A DNA stretch of 64,000 nucleotides, from the NCBI RefSeq assembly GCF_902381825.1, contig NZ_LR698973.1, positions 1,731,297-1,795,296 on the forward strand, in the 5' to 3' direction. A program made the position numbers and the translations under genes. The stretch is from Pseudocoprococcus catus. Its GTDB lineage: Bacteria > Bacillota > Clostridia > Lachnospirales > Lachnospiraceae. Below, in pieces: positions 43,774 through 52,963 of the stretch. Each line of letters opens with the position of its first letter. The stretch's first letter is position 1. Below the pieces are notes generated by a model that was not told the origin of the DNA, did no database searches, and saw only the letters and a program-made list of their open reading frames with translations.

Positions 43774-43803
43774 AAAGCCCTGTTTCGTAAGAAACAGGGC
43801 TTT
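43774..43803 (-). terminator. rpmB terminator
   Basis: Perfect 13-bp stem AAAGCCCTGTTTC / GAAACAGGGCTTT (43774-43786, 43791-43803), tetraloop GTAA, followed on the minus strand by a run of T. Confidence 0.95.
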
Positions 43804-43814
43804 AAGTTTGCATA

Positions 43815-44000
43815 TTAAGCTCTTTCAACTAATCCTGAACGTAAGCAGGAAGTACAAACGTACATCTTAGATGGTGTACCGTTCACGTTCACTTTCACTT
43901 TCTTAATGTTGGATTTCCACATTTTATTTGATCTTCTATGTGAATGAGACACCTGAATACCAAAGTGAGCTCCTTTTTCACAGATTGCACATTTTGCCAT
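43815..44000 (-). CDS. rpmB: 50S ribosomal protein bL28
   Basis: 61-residue ribosomal protein. AKCAICEKGAHFG at the N-terminus, SHSHRRSNKMWKSNI in the middle, and VCTSCLRSG at the end; the two CxxC pairs mark the zinc-binding (C+) form. GAGGAGGTG precedes the ATG. Transcribed divergently from the asp23/yloU-like gene, as in Bacillus, with its own promoter and terminator. The leader contains a small AGGCG/CGCCT hairpin (44039-44056) ahead of the ribosome-binding site. Confidence 0.97.
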   Translation of the reverse strand: MAKCAICEKGAHFGIQVSHSHRRSNKMWKSNIKKVKVNVNGTPSKMYVCTSCLRSGLVERA

Positions 44001-44076
44001 TGTAAAACACCTCCTCGTGCCAAATTAAACCTTAAATGAGGCGCACAAAAACGCCTTACAGGCTTACAACAAATCA

Positions 44077-44105
44077 ATAATAACAGATTCGACCGATAAT
44101 TGCAA
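44077..44105 (-). promoter_or_regulatory. rpmB promoter
   Basis: Minus strand TTGCAA (44100-44105), 17-base spacer, TATTAT (44077-44082). On the plus strand, TATAAT at 44159-44164 may be the -10 of the Asp23 gene, with a poor -35. Confidence 0.65.
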
Positions 44106-44202
44106 GTATAGATTTTATAAAATATAAAAAAATTATTTTCTTTTCGGGAAAAAGCGGTTATAATAGGTGAGTAGAACATAGAAATAATATTGGAGGTACC
44201 AT

Positions 44203-44562
44203 ATGAAGGGACGTATTATTACAGATATAGGTCAGGTTTCCGTTGATACAGATGTTATTGCAAAGTATGCAGGTATGGCAGCTGTTGAGTGCTTTGGTGT
44301 TGTCGGTATGGCAATGATCAGTGTGAAGGACGGACTGGTTAAGCTTCTCAAACGTGAGAGCATGACAAAGGGTGTCGGTGTTACGGTCAATGAAGATAAT
44401 CAGATTACGATTGATTTCCATATTATTACAGTATACGGCATAAATATCGCAACGATTGCAGATAATTTAATGAATAATGTAAAATATAAAGTGGAAGCGT
44501 TCACAGGTATGAAGGTTGAGAAGATCAACATTTATGTTGAAGGCGTACGAGTGATTGACTAG
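44203..44562 (+). CDS. Asp23/Gls24 envelope-stress family protein (YloU-like)
   Basis: 119 residues. Typical Asp23 pattern: an N-terminal IGQVSVDTDVIAKYAGMAAVE (given as IGQVSVDTDV and IAKYAGMAAVE), a middle GVGVTVNEDNQITIDFHI, and C-terminal KVEKINIYVEGVRV. Members bind the membrane through partners and are linked to cell-envelope homeostasis; YloU is encoded beside the fatty acid kinase gene in Firmicutes, as here (26 bases to the fakA start). TGGAGG precedes ATG 44203. Confidence 0.9.
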   Translation: MKGRIITDIGQVSVDTDVIAKYAGMAAVECFGVVGMAMISVKDGLVKLLKRESMTKGVGVTVNEDNQITIDFHIITVYGINIATIADNLMNNVKYKVEAFTGMKVEKINIYVEGVRVID

Positions 44563-44587
44563 TATAACAATTAAGGAGGACCCTGTT

Positions 44588-46288
44588 GTGGGAGTAAAGA
44601 CGATTGACGCGAATATGTTGAAGAACATGTTCCTTGCAGGTGCGAAACGCATAGAATCAAAGAAAGAATGGATTAATGAACTGAATGTTTTCCCTGTTCC
44701 CGATGGAGATACAGGTACGAATATGACGATGACGATCATGTCAGCTGCCCGTGAAGTAAGTGCGCTGACAGATCCTGATATGGAGAGCCTGTCCAAGGCA
44801 ATTTCCCAGGGAGCGTTAAGAGGCGCCAGAGGCAATTCCGGTGTTATTCTGTCCCAGTTATTCCGTGGTTTTACACGCCCGATCAAAGACGAGAAAGTTA
44901 TCGACAGTGTGATCGCAGCAGAAGCATTTAAGAAGGCCAGTGAGACTGCTTATAAGGCTGTTATGAAGCCGAAGGAAGGTACAATTCTTACAGTTGCAAG
45001 AGGCATGGCAGAGAAAGCAGCGGATATTTTTGATGCAACAGATGATTTGGAAGAAGGTTTTCGTCAGATCATAGAGTATGGTGATTACATGCTGAGTCTG
45101 ACACCGGAGATGTTGCCGGTATTGAAGCAGGCAGGTGTTGTGGATTCCGGTGGTCAGGGTCTGATGACGGTACTGAAGGGTGCATATGACTGTCTGACAG
45201 GTGTTGAGACAGCGGATGATTTTGCAGCAGAGGTAAAACCTTCTGCACCAGCAGGCAATGCGGGCAAGATGGGACTGGATGAGATTGAAACAGCCAATAT
45301 CCGTTTTGGTTATTGCACGGAATTTATCGTGATGCTTGAGAAGCCTTTCGATGAGAAGGACGAAGACGAATTTAAGGCATTTTTGGCATCCATTGGTGAC
45401 TCCATTGTATGTGTAGCGGACAGTGATATTGTGAAGGTACACGTACATACCAATGACCCGGGACTTGCCATTCAGAAGGGCTTAAGCTATGGCTCCCTGA
45501 CAAGCATGAAGATTGATAACATGCGTGAAGAACATCATGAACGCCTGTTCAAGGATGCACAGAAGCTGGCATCTGCCCAAGCTCAGGCGGATATGCAGGT
45601 GAAGGCAGAGAAGAAGGAAGAACCGGCCAAGGAGGCGGGATTTGTAGCCGTTTCCATGGGTGATGGTATGAAGAAGATTTTCCAGGAGCTTGGTGTGGAT
45701 GAAATTATCGAAGGCGGACAGACCATGAATCCGAGTACAGCGGATATTCTGGATGCTGTTGAGCGTGTGAATGCGAAGACTGTTTTTGTGCTCCCTAATA
45801 ATAAAAACATTATTCTTGCAGCACAGCAGGCAAAAGATCTGGTTGAAGGCAAGACAGTTGTTGTGATCCCTTCCAAAACAGTTCCTCAGGGTATTACAGC
45901 TGTGATTAATTACATCAACGGCAGTTCAGCAGAAGAAAATGAAGCGGCAATGAATGAAGAGATGCAGCGTGTCAAGAGCGGTCAGATTACTTATGCAGTC
46001 AGAGATACGGTTATTGATGACAAGACCATCAAAGAAGGCAACATTATGGGCCTTGGTGATGATGGCCTTCTGGCAGTAGGTGAAGATATTGCAGAGACAA
46101 CGATGGCAACAATTGCAGCGCTGGTCGATGAAGACAGTGAGATTATCAGTATTTATTATGGTGAAGATGTGTCTGAGGAAGAGGCAGAAGAACTGACAGA
46201 GAAGCTTGAGGAGGCTTATCCGGATTGCGAAGTCGAACTGAATCAGGGTGGACAGCCAATTTATTATTACGTTGTTTCTGTTGAATAA
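44588..46288 (+). CDS. fakA: Fatty acid kinase catalytic subunit FakA-like (YloV/DAK2)
   Basis: 566 residues. The N-terminal DhaL/DAK2 nucleotide-binding domain (1-200) has NVFPVPDGDTGTNMTMTI (about 31-48) with metal-binding aspartates, and GARGNSGVILSQLFRG (about 80-95). The middle (about 230-330) and C-terminal domains (about 345-566; FVLPNNKNIILAAQQA) follow the YloV plan. FakA phosphorylates exogenous fatty acids bound to FakB for PlsX/PlsY acyl transfer; plsX is 8 kb downstream. Start GTG 44588 after AAGGAGG at 44572-44578; the longer frame to 44555 overlaps the upstream gene and is unlikely. Confidence 0.92.
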   Translation: MGVKTIDANMLKNMFLAGAKRIESKKEWINELNVFPVPDGDTGTNMTMTIMSAAREVSALTDPDMESLSKAISQGALRGARGNSGVILSQLFRGFTRPIKDEKVIDSVIAAEAFKKASETAYKAVMKPKEGTILTVARGMAEKAADIFDATDDLEEGFRQIIEYGDYMLSLTPEMLPVLKQAGVVDSGGQGLMTVLKGAYDCLTGVETADDFAAEVKPSAPAGNAGKMGLDEIETANIRFGYCTEFIVMLEKPFDEKDEDEFKAFLASIGDSIVCVADSDIVKVHVHTNDPGLAIQKGLSYGSLTSMKIDNMREEHHERLFKDAQKLASAQAQADMQVKAEKKEEPAKEAGFVAVSMGDGMKKIFQELGVDEIIEGGQTMNPSTADILDAVERVNAKTVFVLPNNKNIILAAQQAKDLVEGKTVVVIPSKTVPQGITAVINYINGSSAEENEAAMNEEMQRVKSGQITYAVRDTVIDDKTIKEGNIMGLGDDGLLAVGEDIAETTMATIAALVDEDSEIISIYYGEDVSEEEAEELTEKLEEAYPDCEVELNQGGQPIYYYVVSVE

Positions 46289-46333
46289 AAGCGATGCTTC
46301 ATTAGATTATAATTCACGATGAAACAGCCTGAG

Positions 46334-46366
46334 TGACTGCTGCAGCGAGAACTGCAGCAGTCATTT
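46334..46366 (+). terminator. Hairpin after fakA, likely terminator
   Basis: Perfect 12-bp stem TGACTGCTGCAG / CTGCAGCAGTCA (46334-46345, 46352-46363), 6-base loop, followed by TTTG. Confidence 0.65.
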
Positions 46367-46377
46367 GTGCTATATGG

Positions 46378-46468
46378 ATATGAAGATGGTGAGGATTGCG
46401 AGAGTGCAAAGCACGTAGCAATCTGGTATCAAAGGGGTCAAAATACCTTTTGACCCCAACATCATATG
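46378..46468. repeat. Three-arm palindrome E
   Basis: Outer arms ATATGAAGATG (46378-46388) and CATCATATG (46460-46468) pair with one bulge. Inside are GATTGC/GCAATC (46394-46399, 46418-46423) capped by GTGC-aaa-GCAC, and a perfect 10-bp hairpin GGGGTCAAAA-TACC-TTTTGACCCC (46434-46457). It ends 26 bases before recG. The shape resembles a dispersed palindromic repeat. Confidence 0.7.
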
Positions 46469-46494
46469 AATGAGAACGGAGAGGATGAGAACAG

Positions 46495-48558
46495 ATGAAT
46501 CCCGGGGACAGAATTTCAACAATCAAAGGGATCGGTGCAAAAACAGAAAGTCATCTGGCACGCATCGGCATTTACACAGTGGGGGATATGGCAGAGCATT
46601 ACCCAAGAGAATATCATGCCTATGACACACCGGTTTCTATAGAGAATACAGAATATGACAATCGCAGACAGAGCGGGTACCGGGTGATTTTTTCTGAAAC
46701 TCCGAAATTGCTGAAACGCGGCAGAACACCTATTGTATCGGTGATGCTGCATGCAGGCAATGCTTCTGTGCAGGTGGTCTGGTATCACAGCCCTTATGTA
46801 CGGCAGCAGCTGAAACCGGGATGTACAGTTATTCTCTATGGAAAGATTACAAGTAAAGGAAGCCGCAGAATGCTGGATCATCCGGATATTTATACAGAAG
46901 ATCAGTATGCGCTGCTGCAAAAAAGTCTTCAGCCGGTGTATGGCCTGACGGAAGGACTGACCCAGAATTTCTTTATGAAGACAATGCACAGTATTCTGGA
47001 CAGCGGTCTGCTGCTGCCGGATCCTCTGCCAGCGGATATTCGCAGACAATATCAGCTTTCAGAATACAATTATGCCTTGAGACAGATACATTTTCCAGAA
47101 AATGAAGAGGCATGTCGGATGGCGAGAAAAAGACTGGTTTTTGATGAATTTCTTGTTTTTGCATTGTCGGTGAAGCAGTTGAAAAAAGAAAATCATCAGA
47201 TAGAGAATCATTATCAGATTCAGGAATCGGCGGCAGTTTCTCAGCTGATCGCATCATTGCCGTATCATCTGACAAAGGCGCAGCTGAGGGTCTGGCATGA
47301 AATCGAAGAAGATATGAAGAGCCCGGTCGTTATGAACCGGCTTGTTCAGGGAGATGTGGGATCAGGGAAGACGATGATCGCAGCATTGGCGATGTTTGCG
47401 GCAGCGAAGGCAGGATTTCAGAGCTGTATGATGGCACCGACGGAAGTGCTTGCCAGACAGCATTATGAGAACCTGCAGGCATTGTATGCACCATTTGGTA
47501 TAGAAACGGTTCTGCTGACAGGATCTATGACGGCGGCTGCCAAAAGGAAGACGTACAGCCGGATTGAAAATCATGAAGCGGATGTCATTATCGGTACTCA
47601 GGCACTCTTTCAGGAAAAGGCTGTATATGATAAGCTGGCATTGATCGTGACAGATGAACAGCATCGCTTTGGCGTCAGACAGCGGGAACAGCTGGCGATG
47701 AAGAGCAATGGTGGGGAGCCGCATGTGTTGGTTATGAGCGCAACGCCGATCCCGAGAACATTGGCGATCATTCTTTACAGCGATTTGGATATTTCAGTGG
47801 TGGATGAGAAGCCGGCGAACAGACTGCCAATCAAAAACTGTGTGGTAGGCACTTCCTACCGGCCGACAGCCTATCGATTTCTTGAGCAGCAGATCAGACA
47901 GGGACATCAGGTTTATGTGGTCTGTCCGATGGTTGAAGAGAGCGAGAATATTGAGGCGGAAAATGTCCAGGAATATACTGAAAAATTGAAAAAAGTTTTG
48001 CCGGCAGATATAAAAGTGGAATATCTTCACGGTCAGATGAAGCCGGAGCAGAAGAATGGTATTATGGAACGTTTTTCCGAAGGTGAGATACAGGTTCTTG
48101 TATCCACAACGGTCATTGAAGTAGGGGTGGATGTGCCGAATGCCACGGTGATGATGATCGAGAATGCCGAGCGGTTTGGATTGGCGCAGCTGCATCAGCT
48201 GCGTGGGCGTGTCGGAAGAGGGGATGCACAGTCATACTGTATTTTTATTTATGGCCAGGAGAACAAAAAAGTCAAAGACCGGCTGAATATTATGCTTGGT
48301 ACTAATGATGGTTTTAAAATCGCCTCAGAGGATCTGAAGCTGCGCGGACCCGGAGATATGTTCGGTATCCGGCAGAGCGGCAGTATGATTTTTAAGATCG
48401 GTGATGTATTTGCGGATTCAGCCTGCCTGGTGGAGGCTGGTAAAGCAGCGGATCACATCTTATCAGAAGATCCGGAATTGAAAAGCGAAAAGTATGTGTT
48501 TCTGGGAAGCAGAATCACAGCAAAGTTATCAGAAAACAGAGAGCAGGTTATCTTATAA
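46495..48558 (+). CDS. recG: ATP-dependent DNA helicase RecG
   Basis: Branch-migrating helicase that remodels stalled forks, 687 residues. N-terminal wedge/OB domain (about 1-220), helicase motif I GDVGSGKTM (about 286-294), DEAH-type motif TDEQHRFG (about 385-392), SATPIPRT (motif III, about 413-420), and the C-terminal RecA-like domain with QLRGRVGRGD (about 564-573) and FGIRQSG. GGAGAGGAT precedes ATG 46495. In Bacillus recG also follows the yloU-yloV block. Confidence 0.97.
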   Translation: MNPGDRISTIKGIGAKTESHLARIGIYTVGDMAEHYPREYHAYDTPVSIENTEYDNRRQSGYRVIFSETPKLLKRGRTPIVSVMLHAGNASVQVVWYHSPYVRQQLKPGCTVILYGKITSKGSRRMLDHPDIYTEDQYALLQKSLQPVYGLTEGLTQNFFMKTMHSILDSGLLLPDPLPADIRRQYQLSEYNYALRQIHFPENEEACRMARKRLVFDEFLVFALSVKQLKKENHQIENHYQIQESAAVSQLIASLPYHLTKAQLRVWHEIEEDMKSPVVMNRLVQGDVGSGKTMIAALAMFAAAKAGFQSCMMAPTEVLARQHYENLQALYAPFGIETVLLTGSMTAAAKRKTYSRIENHEADVIIGTQALFQEKAVYDKLALIVTDEQHRFGVRQREQLAMKSNGGEPHVLVMSATPIPRTLAIILYSDLDISVVDEKPANRLPIKNCVVGTSYRPTAYRFLEQQIRQGHQVYVVCPMVEESENIEAENVQEYTEKLKKVLPADIKVEYLHGQMKPEQKNGIMERFSEGEIQVLVSTTVIEVGVDVPNATVMMIENAERFGLAQLHQLRGRVGRGDAQSYCIFIYGQENKKVKDRLNIMLGTNDGFKIASEDLKLRGPGDMFGIRQSGSMIFKIGDVFADSACLVEAGKAADHILSEDPELKSEKYVFLGSRITAKLSENREQVIL

Positions 48559-48605
48559 ATAAAGAGTTGCAATGCTAAAAAAAACATGAAATATTTGATA
48601 ACCGG

Positions 48606-48633
48606 TTGACAAATGAGTCAAAAAATATACAAT
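48606..48633 (+). promoter_or_regulatory. Promoter of the rsmD-coaD operon
   Basis: TTGACA (48606-48611), 16-base spacer, TACAAT (48628-48633). The -35 is part of the small inverted repeat TTGAC-aaatga-GTCAA. The start codon is 93 bases further on. Confidence 0.65.
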
Positions 48634-48725
48634 ATAACTAGCGCAATATTTTCATCAATAAGGGTGCTGGGCTTAATGGACAGCATTCAGGATGAAGGCG
48701 TAATGAAAGAACAGGATGTGATGAC

Positions 48726-49289
48726 ATGCGAGTGATTGCAGGTAAGGCAAGGCGTATACAATTGAAGAGTATGGAAGGAATGAATACTCGTCCGACAACC
48801 GACAGAATCAAAGAGACCTTGTTTAATATGCTGTCGCAGGATATTTACGAATGTCATTTCCTTGATCTGTTCAGCGGAAGCGGAGCCATCGGTATTGAAG
48901 CGTTGAGCCGGGGGGCGGCATCTGCGGTTTTTGTGGAACATAACCGGCAGGCTGTGGCATGTATTAAGGAGAATCTGACGAAGACGAAACTGATGTCTCA
49001 GGCGGAGATTATGCCTGTTGAATGTCAGACAGCTATTCGACAGCTGGATGACGGGAAGCGACATTTTGACATCGTTTTTATGGATCCGCCTTACAATAAA
49101 CAGCTTGAGAAAGAGATGTTGATACAGATGCAGCATGCGTCTTTTATCAATGAAGAGACGATGATCATTATAGAAGCATCTCTTGAGACTGAATTTGATT
49201 GGCTGGAAACATATGGTTATATCGCTACAAAAGTAAAAAAATATAAGACGAACCAGCATGTGTTCGTACAGAGGGTATTGGAGAAATAA
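48726..49289 (+). CDS. rsmD: 16S rRNA (guanine966-N2)-methyltransferase RsmD
   Basis: 187 residues. N-terminal [13 protein letters not shown], then [16 protein letters not shown] (about 20-35), SAM-binding [19 protein letters not shown] (about 46-64), and the N-methyltransferase catalytic motif FMDPPY (about 118-123). Methylates G966 of 16S rRNA (E. coli numbering). One base separates it from coaD, the order seen in most Firmicutes (ylbH-coaD). Confidence 0.95.
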   Translation: MRVIAGKARRIQLKSMEGMNTRPTTDRIKETLFNMLSQDIYECHFLDLFSGSGAIGIEALSRGAASAVFVEHNRQAVACIKENLTKTKLMSQAEIMPVECQTAIRQLDDGKRHFDIVFMDPPYNKQLEKEMLIQMQHASFINEETMIIIEASLETEFDWLETYGYIATKVKKYKTNQHVFVQRVLEK

Positions 49290-49290
49290 A

Positions 49291-49794
49291 ATGAGAACAG
49301 CAATTTATCCGGGCAGTTTTGATCCGGTCACATATGGACATATTGATATTATTAAGAGATCTGCAAAGATGGTCGATAAACTTATTATCGGCGTTTTAAG
49401 CAACAGCTCAAAAACACCGTTGTTTTCTGTTGAAGAACGTGTTAATATGTTAAAGGAAGTGACGAAAGATATACCGAATGTCGAAGTAACATCCTTTGCA
49501 GGGCTGCTGATTGATTTTGCGGATGCCTGTAATGCGAAGATTATTGTCAGAGGGCTGAGAGCAGTAACTGATTTTGAATATGAATTGCAGTGGGCACAGG
49601 CCAACAGAGCCGTTCGCCCACATCTGGATACTTTGTTTTTGGTAACTAATGTTGAATATTCCTATCTGAGCTCCAGCGCAGTGCGTGAACTGGCGAGATA
49701 TCATGGTGATGTCAGCCTTTTTGTTCCACCGTACGTTGAGCAGAAGTTAGATGAAAAGTTAGATTCGAAGGAGAATGAACATGAGCAGAATTGA
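49291..49794 (+). CDS. coaD: Phosphopantetheine adenylyltransferase
   Basis: Fourth step of coenzyme A synthesis: ATP + phosphopantetheine to dephospho-CoA. 167 residues. Nucleotidyltransferase TxGH motif in [15 protein letters not shown] (about 8-22), [17 protein letters not shown] (about 87-103), and the C-terminal [11 protein letters not shown] (about 127-137) with the ISSS-type signature. GGAGAAAT lies just before ATG 49291; the open frame upstream is within rsmD. Overlaps the following gene by 14 bases. Confidence 0.96.
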   Translation: MRTAIYPGSFDPVTYGHIDIIKRSAKMVDKLIIGVLSNSSKTPLFSVEERVNMLKEVTKDIPNVEVTSFAGLLIDFADACNAKIIVRGLRAVTDFEYELQWAQANRAVRPHLDTLFLVTNVEYSYLSSSAVRELARYHGDVSLFVPPYVEQKLDEKLDSKENEHEQN

Positions 49795-50548
49795 GCAATT
49801 GATTGATGAAATAGAAGAATATGTAGAAGGATGTAAGCCGGCACCTTTTTCACAATCAAAGATTATTGTACAGAAAGAGCAGCTGTATGAATTACTCACA
49901 GAACTGCGCCTGAAGACACCGGATGAGATTAAACGTTATCAGAAGATTATTGCACAGAAGGATAAGATTATCAGCGATGCTCAGGCTCAGGCAGAACAGA
50001 TGATTGAAGAGACAACCAATTATGCCAATGCACTTGTAGAAGAGCATGAGATTATGCTGAAGGCCTATGAGAAGGCTGAACAGACCATCAATGCGGCAAA
50101 TGCACAGGCAGAAGAGATTGTTGCTGCTGCGAACCAGAATGCAGAAGAAATGCGTATGAGTGCGCTGTCTTATACACAGAGCCTGATCGTCAATATCCAG
50201 GATGTTGTACAGCGTTCACTGGATATTGCGAAGACGAATTCAGAGGGACTGATCAACGGACTTTCAGAGAACCTGAATATTCTTGTCAGCAATAATGAAG
50301 CGCTTGTTTCACAGCTGAACGATAAACAGCCTGCAGCTGCTGAAGAACTTCCTGCAATTGATGATGAGGAAGATACAGTCGCTGATATGACAGGTCATGA
50401 TGAGGCTGCTGAGGAAGAGGATGACAAGACTGAGGACCAGAAACAGCCTGTGCCTGAAGAAACGAAGGAAGAAGTCATCGAAGAAGAGGATGAAGAAGAA
50501 ATCGACGATGATGAATATGATGATGACGATTACGATGACATCGACTAA
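49781..50548 (+). CDS. Coiled-coil protein with very acidic tail
   Basis: 255 residues, often annotated only as ATPase in Clostridia but without any nucleotide-binding motif that I can see. The N-terminal ~30 residues ([28 protein letters not shown]) are followed by a long Ala/Glu/Gln-rich coiled coil (about 45-180) reminiscent of DivIVA-like or V-ATPase subunit E/H-like stalks. The last ~65 residues are almost entirely Asp/Glu. AAGGAGA is seven bases before ATG 49781 (ATG 49775 is too close to it). Its place between coaD and ylbJ suggests a conserved cell-division or envelope scaffold role (inference). Confidence 0.7.
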   Translation: MSRIEQLIDEIEEYVEGCKPAPFSQSKIIVQKEQLYELLTELRLKTPDEIKRYQKIIAQKDKIISDAQAQAEQMIEETTNYANALVEEHEIMLKAYEKAEQTINAANAQAEEIVAAANQNAEEMRMSALSYTQSLIVNIQDVVQRSLDIAKTNSEGLINGLSENLNILVSNNEALVSQLNDKQPAAAEELPAIDDEEDTVADMTGHDEAAEEEDDKTEDQKQPVPEETKEEVIEEEDEEEIDDDEYDDDDYDDID

Positions 50549-50557
50549 TCCGTATCA

Positions 50558-51487
50558 TCAGACAATCTGATACAGAATCCATACAAGCGCTGCGGTGATC
50601 ATGCCGACAGCGCTTTTGTCTGCCAGATATTGAACGCAGGACAGCTTTTGTGTGCGAAGAAGTGCAAAAGACTGGAACGCGATGCATAATCCGCCGAAGG
50701 CTGTGCCACCCATGATCAGGCTCGTTTTCAGGCAAAGCTGAAGCGGAAGAAGACGGACAGCGGCAGAACCACTGGTGATCTCAAGAAAAAGAGCGAGAAC
50801 AGCGCTGAGGGATGCAGGAACAAAAGGAAGACTTCCGATGATTGCCTGCAAAATAGAGAATATCATCATGCAGACGCCGATTTTCAGCATCAGTTCAGAA
50901 GCATTCAAAAGAATGGTTCTGAAGGGCAAAGGCGCAGAAGGACGAGTGTTTTTTGCAACGGCCCGGTCCGGTACTGAGACAGGAGGGTGATGCAGAAAAA
51001 AGCAGCGCAGTAGAAACCAGAGAAACGGGCTCGCATAAAAGATCAGGATCAGACAGGAATGCAGCGGATGATCCGGCAATATCTGATTAAGAATATAGCC
51101 GCCAAAAAACATGGGGCTGGCATGATTGCAGACCCCGGACAGCAGCTGCGCTTCCTTGCGGGAGATCAGCCCGTTTTCAAATGCCTGGACAGATACGGCT
51201 GTTCCCATTGGAAAACCGCATAAAAATCCTGCAAGAAGGCAGAAACTGCATGCCGGTGATAAGTGCAGGCATTTTTGCATAATGGGCGCTGTCAGACAGC
51301 TGATGCCGGACAGTGCATTGGCAGACATGATCAGCTGCAGAATCAGTGCAAAGGGAAAAAGAACGGGCAATACCTGATTAAACCACAGTACAAGACCTGC
51401 TGAGGCACCGCGGACAGCCTGCGGTGCGTATATGATCAGAACAGCAGGAAGAAGTAATAGCAGAATAGATGTCAGATGTTTTTTCAT
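50558..51487 (-). CDS. ylbJ: Sporulation integral membrane protein YlbJ
   Basis: 309 residues, about eight hydrophobic helices, with the nucleoside-recognition (Gate) type fold: WFNQVLPVLFPFALILQLIM (about 36-55), LLAGFLCGFPMGTAVSVQ (about 84-101), and GVCNHASPMFFGGYILNQ (about 118-135). YlbJ is induced during sporulation in Bacillus. CCAGGAGGGGA precedes ATG. It faces the coiled-coil gene with only 9 bases between the stops; a small overlapping hairpin there may end both transcripts. It lies downstream of tmcAL on the same strand, as in the Bacillus ylb cluster. Confidence 0.9.
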   Translation of the reverse strand: MKKHLTSILLLLLPAVLIIYAPQAVRGASAGLVLWFNQVLPVLFPFALILQLIMSANALSGISCLTAPIMQKCLHLSPACSFCLLAGFLCGFPMGTAVSVQAFENGLISRKEAQLLSGVCNHASPMFFGGYILNQILPDHPLHSCLILIFYASPFLWFLLRCFFLHHPPVSVPDRAVAKNTRPSAPLPFRTILLNASELMLKIGVCMMIFSILQAIIGSLPFVPASLSAVLALFLEITSGSAAVRLLPLQLCLKTSLIMGGTAFGGLCIAFQSFALLRTQKLSCVQYLADKSAVGMITAALVWILYQIV

Positions 51488-51528
51488 AGAATCCCCTCCT
51501 GGCTATATATATGCAGGAGGGAATAAGG

Positions 51529-52770
51529 TTATGGCAGGATGATGACAGGTTCTGAGGTGATATCAGGAAGAAATGACTGTGAGCGGCATTTCAGAATCTG
51601 GCGATAGAGTCGTGATGCGTGAAGGTCCGCGTTGTAGATGTCCAAACCGATCCCTGTCAGATGGTCATAGGCCTGGGATGTCTGGGTGATCAGCTGCGCT
51701 CTGACCGATGGCTGAAAGAATTTCCAGATCGCTCCGGACTGTTTCCTGAAGCCGAGAATACGCAGAAAACCGGCATATTGATGATTTCTCCATGTATCCA
51801 GATAATTGCGCCTGTGGTCCAGAATGATATGGAAGAGACACCGGGCAATCCGGGTGGAAGTCAGATTCCTGGCAGAAAGAAGTGTTATAAACTGTTCTGT
51901 TGATAAAAACTGATATCTGAAACTGTCTATCCGGTTGGCCAGATCACTGCTGATATCGACATATTCTGTCAAGTCGGTATGGACGTCAAGGAGTTGTGCG
52001 GCCAGAACGTCCGAAAAGTCGTTTGAAGTCAGAATCGGTCGGTGGGTAAGGTAAGACTGCAATAATACTTTGGATGTATCCGGAATATCCAGTCCGGCAA
52101 TGCATTTGGATGGGTTCAAAGTGCCATCAGACAGCTGATGTCTGATGGCAGTGGCGGATTGAAAGCCGGCAGTTGTCTCCATACTGTGGTAACCGGCACC
52201 GGTGCGCCTGATTGCAATCGGCTTGATCGGGCTGCCCGTTTTGCGCAGAGCCTTCATATATTCAATGGCAAGAATATTGTTGGGCAGATTTAGAATATGG
52301 CTGCAATGCGTATTCTTCAGCAGGCGTCCAAGGGCGTAACTTCTGGCTGCAGGAAAATTCATGCCAGTCTTCAGTGCGTCCTGCAAAAGTGTCCGGTATT
52401 CCGGTGGTTCATCGGACAGTACAGAAACAATGGCATGAAACAGATGAGGGTCAATCGTTTCAGCACCAAAGCAGAGAAAATCAATGCAGCCCAGCTGATT
52501 TAGCAGAGAAACAGCGGATTCGGCAAAGATTTCCGCACTGCCCAGGGCACCGTAAACCGGGAGTTCACAGACCATATCTGCACCGGCGGCCAGGGCCATA
52601 CGGCATCGGGTGTATTTGTCTGTACAGGCCGGGGCACCACGCTGAACAAAGTCACCACTCATCATGACAAGAATCAGATCGGCGCCGGTTTGCCTGCGGA
52701 TTTCTCTGAGCTGATAGGCGTGCCCGTTATGAAAAGGATTATATTCGGCAATAACTGCTGCAATAGTCAT
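51529..52770 (-). CDS. tmcAL: tRNA(Met) cytidine acetate ligase TmcAL
   Basis: 413 residues, YlbM family. Activates acetate with ATP and acetylates the wobble cytidine (C34) of elongator tRNA-Met. N-terminal nucleotidyltransferase fold with AVIAEYNPFHNGHAYQL (about 4-20, HxGH motif), MMSGDFVQRGAP (about 40-51), and FCAGAET-like FGAETIDPHL; the C-terminal half is helical (RNA binding). The start was placed at the ATG (complement of 52768-52770) with TGGAG eight bases upstream. The frame is open 34 codons further 5', across the divergent promoter region, with no similarity. Confidence 0.93.
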   Translation of the reverse strand: MTIAAVIAEYNPFHNGHAYQLREIRRQTGADLILVMMSGDFVQRGAPACTDKYTRCRMALAAGADMVCELPVYGALGSAEIFAESAVSLLNQLGCIDFLCFGAETIDPHLFHAIVSVLSDEPPEYRTLLQDALKTGMNFPAARSYALGRLLKNTHCSHILNLPNNILAIEYMKALRKTGSPIKPIAIRRTGAGYHSMETTAGFQSATAIRHQLSDGTLNPSKCIAGLDIPDTSKVLLQSYLTHRPILTSNDFSDVLAAQLLDVHTDLTEYVDISSDLANRIDSFRYQFLSTEQFITLLSARNLTSTRIARCLFHIILDHRRNYLDTWRNHQYAGFLRILGFRKQSGAIWKFFQPSVRAQLITQTSQAYDHLTGIGLDIYNADLHASRLYRQILKCRSQSFLPDITSEPVIILP

Positions 52771-52865
52771 AAAAATCTCCAGTCTTTCTTTTTTTATATA
52801 AATATTATAAGGGCTTTGGTGGAAAAAACAAGCCAAAAAAGTATTTATGGCCGGAGTTATCCAAG

Positions 52866-52889
52866 CTGTCAAGTAATAATACTTGACAG
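52866..52889. promoter_or_regulatory. Perfect palindrome between divergent genes
   Basis: CTGTCAAGTA-ATAA-TACTTGACAG. It holds a TTGACA on each strand: complement of 52867-52872 (17 bases before CATAAA, a possible tmcAL promoter) and 52883-52888. It could be an operator acting on tmcAL-ylbJ and yceD-rpmF together. Confidence 0.5.
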
Positions 52890-52905
52890 AAATTCAAATT
52901 TACTG

Positions 52906-52934
52906 TTGACAAATAATGCATTCATATGTATAAT
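52906..52934 (+). promoter_or_regulatory. Strong sigma-A promoter of yceD-rpmF
   Basis: Perfect TTGACA (52906-52911), 17-base spacer, perfect TATAAT (52929-52934), 29 bases before the start codon. Confidence 0.9.
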
Positions 52935-52963
52935 TACAAAGGTATGAAACTTAGGAGATATCT

